Below, in pieces: positions 5,728 to 7,398 of a stretch of DNA of 7,398 nt. The DNA is from Bacteroidota bacterium (GTDB lineage: Bacteria; Bacteroidota; Bacteroidia; Chitinophagales; Chitinophagaceae), in contig JAEZJD010000145.1 in assembly GCA_023436425.1 (NCBI GenBank), positions 1 to 7,398 of the forward strand, in the 5' to 3' direction. The position numbers and the translations under genes were made by a program. Under the pieces are notes generated by a model. That model saw only the letters and a list, made by a program, of their open reading frames with translations. It ran no database searches and was not told the DNA's origin. Numbering within the stretch: position 1 is the stretch's first letter; every line of letters starts with the position of its first letter.

Positions 5728-6069
5728 ATGTACGCACTTAAAAACAAAGTTCAACTAATCGGAAACCTCGGCTCAGCGCCTGAAATTCGCACAACAGAAG
5801 CAGGAAAGAAAATGGCAAGACTCAGCATGGCCACAAACGAATCTTATCGCAATGCGAAAGGAGAAAAGATAACAGAGACCCAATGGCACAACCTGATTGC
5901 GTGGGGCAAAGTGGCGGAGATAGCAGAAAAGTATTTAGCCAAGGGTTCTGAAATAGCTATCGAGGGCAAGCTGGTAAGCCGCAGCTACAACGATAAAGAA
6001 GGCAATAAAAAATACATTACTGAAGTGCAGGTGAATGAGCTATTGATGCTCGGTGAAAAAGTAAAATAG
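5728..6069 (+). CDS. ssb: Short single-stranded DNA-binding protein (SSB), no acidic tail
   Basis: OB-fold protein that binds single-stranded DNA in replication, repair and recombination. The 113-aa product is almost all OB domain: NKVQLIGNLGSAPEIR (6-21), the core ETQWHNLIAWGKVAEIAEKY (50-69), and the closing strands IAIEGKLVSRSY (77-88) and YITEVQVNELLML (96-108). It ends in GEKVK, lacking both the flexible Gly/Pro/Gln-rich linker and the acidic DDDIPF-type tip through which canonical SSBs of about 150-180 aa recruit partner proteins. There is no frameshift: the stop is clean and a GC-rich hairpin follows. Short SSBs of this kind occur in Bacteroidota, probably as a second copy beside a full-length SSB, so this is likely a specialised paralogue. 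The 5' leader is A-rich without a Shine-Dalgarno site. Neighbours are divergent (zinc-ribbon gene) and convergent (parvulin gene), so it is transcribed alone. Confidence 0.92.
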   Translation: MYALKNKVQLIGNLGSAPEIRTTEAGKKMARLSMATNESYRNAKGEKITETQWHNLIAWGKVAEIAEKYLAKGSEIAIEGKLVSRSYNDKEGNKKYITEVQVNELLMLGEKVK

Positions 6070-6081
6070 TTCCTGCAATGC

Positions 6082-6108
6082 GACCGGCGGCGGTAAGCGT
6101 CGCCGGTT
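6082..6108. terminator. GC-rich hairpin between convergent genes, candidate bidirectional terminator
   Basis: The arms 6083-6092 and 6098-6107 form 10 pairs (one G-T wobble) around the loop GTAAG; 6082/6108 can add a wobble pair. It starts 12 bp after the ssb stop, and its right arm reaches the first base of the convergent parvulin stop codon (6107-6109). Neither strand has a good T-run after the stem, so it is atypical as an intrinsic terminator, but position and stability fit transcript ends for both genes. Confidence 0.6.
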
Positions 6109-7398
6109 ACCACCTTCTGCTCTTCACCAGATCGTTCCAAATCTTTTGATTAATATTTACGGGATACTTTTTTCTTAATTCAGCAATCCAGCGCTGCTCA
6201 ATTTCTTCCTGATAATCGTTCATCACCAACGGCTTTGCTTCGGTGAATGTTCTTGCTGCTCCTGCCGGATAGGTTTTTAAAACCATAGCAAAAGAAGCAG
6301 AATTATCGACGCTGTTCACTACAACGGGAGTAACTGTCCCATTCAGGAAAGTTTCTTTTGTGGCACCGGGAATTTGCGCAAGTTCAAGGCGATTGGAGTC
6401 TGGGGTGATGTCAGGATTTTCTACTGTAAGCTTTTTCCAATATTCACCGGCTAATAGCTGACTTCTGAATTGATTTGCGGACTGCGCATTGGGCGCATAA
6501 AAAACCACTGCGTCGGCGCTTTCTTTCCAGTTATACCGTGCAGGATTTTGTTGATAGTATTTCAGAAGGGCAACTGAATCGGATTGAGCGGGCTGCCAAA
6601 CCTTTCGTTGCATTATTTCGAAAAACAGGTTTCCATCTGCAAACTCTTTCAACTGTCTGCGAAAATCCTCATTGTAATCTTCCAGATGTTCTGCGTAATA
6701 CTCGGCGGCCTTTGCGGTCTTAAATTCATTCCACAGCTCCGCGTAAGTTTTTGCAGTTCCATTTTCTTTATTGCGGTTTGCTGAAGCAAATTGAATCCAA
6801 TCGGCTACAGAATATTTGCTATTGCCGGCTTGCAGCAGAGATGTAGTAGGACTGACGTGCAATGCCACGCCAGATCTCTTATTGAAAATAGCGCTGTCTG
6901 AGAAAGTCCATAGCTCTTTTTTGCTTTGAAGCAACTCCTTCTCACCGACCTTGGCTACAATTTTTTTTGTCATCTGAGCTTGCGCTGCCGCCATACGATC
7001 GCTTTGTTCCACCCGTTCTGCAAGCACCGAAATAATCGAATCATTTTTTTGAGATAATACTGGAAGTTTTTTCAACAGCTTTACAATATGATATCCATAT
7101 GTTGTGACGAAAGGCTTTGAAACTTCACCTTCTTTCATCGAGAGCACTGTATTTTCAAACGCCGGATCAAAATCGCCAACACCGAACTCGGGCATGCTTC
7201 CATTGGATGCGGCAGAAACTACATCGATACTAAACGATGTTGCCAGTTTTCCAAAATCGTCTCCTTCTTTGATGCGCTGGTACAGAGAATCAGCGAGGTT
7301 CTTAACCTCTGTTTTTGTCTCATCACTTGCATCAGGCGGAAAAGCCAACAATATCTGGGCAGCCTTAAATCTTCCCAGAGCTTTTCGCTCCTCCAAAG
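6107..7398 (-). CDS. Parvulin-type peptidyl-prolyl isomerase, N-terminus cut off by window edge
   Basis: C-terminal 429-430 codons of a large PpiC/SurA-like folding protein; the frame stays open through the right edge and the start lies outside. Residue numbers here count from the codon at 7396-7394. A parvulin domain spans about 9-109: KAAQILLAFPPDA, then DDFGKLATSFSID, NGSMPEFGVGDFDPAFENTV (65-84), and the closing GYHIVKLL with His103. The usual His of the first strand (HIL) is Gln14 here. The remaining 300 or so residues have no known catalytic motif and include the helical segment FADGNLFFEIMQRKVW. I recall the same tail in Bacteroidota peptidyl-prolyl isomerases of about 600-700 aa, which typically carry a signal peptide and two parvulin domains; this one would be the second. 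The likely role is periplasmic folding of outer-membrane or secreted proteins. It is convergent with ssb, and the stop codon overlaps the shared hairpin. Confidence 0.92.
   Translation of the reverse strand, partial: LEERKALGRFKAAQILLAFPPDASDETKTEVKNLADSLYQRIKEGDDFGKLATSFSIDVVSAASNGSMPEFGVGDFDPAFENTVLSMKEGEVSKPFVTTYGYHIVKLLKKLPVLSQKNDSIISVLAERVEQSDRMAAAQAQMTKKIVAKVGEKELLQSKKELWTFSDSAIFNKRSGVALHVSPTTSLLQAGNSKYSVADWIQFASANRNKENGTAKTYAELWNEFKTAKAAEYYAEHLEDYNEDFRRQLKEFADGNLFFEIMQRKVWQPAQSDSVALLKYYQQNPARYNWKESADAVVFYAPNAQSANQFRSQLLAGEYWKKLTVENPDITPDSNRLELAQIPGATKETFLNGTVTPVVVNSVDNSASFAMVLKTYPAGAARTFTEAKPLVMNDYQEEIEQRWIAELRKKYPVNINQKIWNDLVKSRRW

Noticed and set aside
6475..6784. Two plus-strand open frames within the parvulin gene region
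   Set aside because: They are antisense to the continuous parvulin-protein frame and show no domain or plausible start context.
1..7398. Mobile element, CRISPR array, toxin-antitoxin, phage or defence locus, or RNA gene
   Set aside because: No transposase, integrase, spaced repeats, tRNA-like cloverleaf or known defence motif was seen; the genes are housekeeping or envelope types in alternating orientation.

Overview
The window looks like an ordinary stretch of chromosome from a Bacteroidota bacterium, probably of the Chitinophagia/Cytophagia side of the phylum. The grounds are: TAnnTTTG-type -7 promoter boxes just upstream of several genes; no clear Shine-Dalgarno sites and A/C-rich leaders; an ABC-F ATPase, a long parvulin protein, a small zinc-ribbon protein and a short SSB that all resemble Bacteroidota versions; and a futalosine-pathway menaquinone gene (mqnC), which within the phylum fits these classes better than Bacteroidia or Flavobacteriia. 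The taxonomic call is inference. There is no rRNA, tRNA, CRISPR array, transposase, phage or defence gene in view.

Layout, left to right. At 1-1309 (minus) is a 3'-truncated ABC-F translation-factor ATPase. Divergent from it, at 1470-1685 (plus), is a 71-residue predicted lipoprotein of unknown function, which overlaps by 11 bp the end of a convergent PAP2-family membrane phosphatase at 1675-2385 (minus). Divergent from that is an M48 zinc metalloprotease lipoprotein at 2499-3938 (plus). A gap holding an 18-bp-stem inverted repeat and a -7-like box leads to mqnC at 4031-5155 (plus). A short zinc-ribbon protein of unknown function (5160-5540, minus) converges on mqnC with 4 bp between stops. 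A 187-bp divergent regulatory region separates it from a short, tail-less single-stranded-DNA-binding protein at 5728-6069 (plus). A GC-rich hairpin closes the gap to a 5'-truncated parvulin-type peptidyl-prolyl isomerase at 6107-7398 (minus).

The genes alternate strand almost one by one, so there is no sign of an operon or dedicated multi-gene system. Three products act in the cell envelope (lipoprotein, PAP2 phosphatase, M48 protease), and the parvulin protein is probably a fourth, but orientation argues against co-transcription. The rest serve translation, quinone synthesis and DNA metabolism.

I found no convincing new system. The points most worth a second look are: the ABC-F protein, in which both halves of one composite ATP site look degenerate; four genes whose candidate -7 box lies only 7-17 nt from the start codon, implying very short or absent 5' leaders; the long hairpin abutting the mqnC promoter; the SSB without an acidic tail; and the zinc-ribbon gene of unknown function sharing a divergent control region with it.
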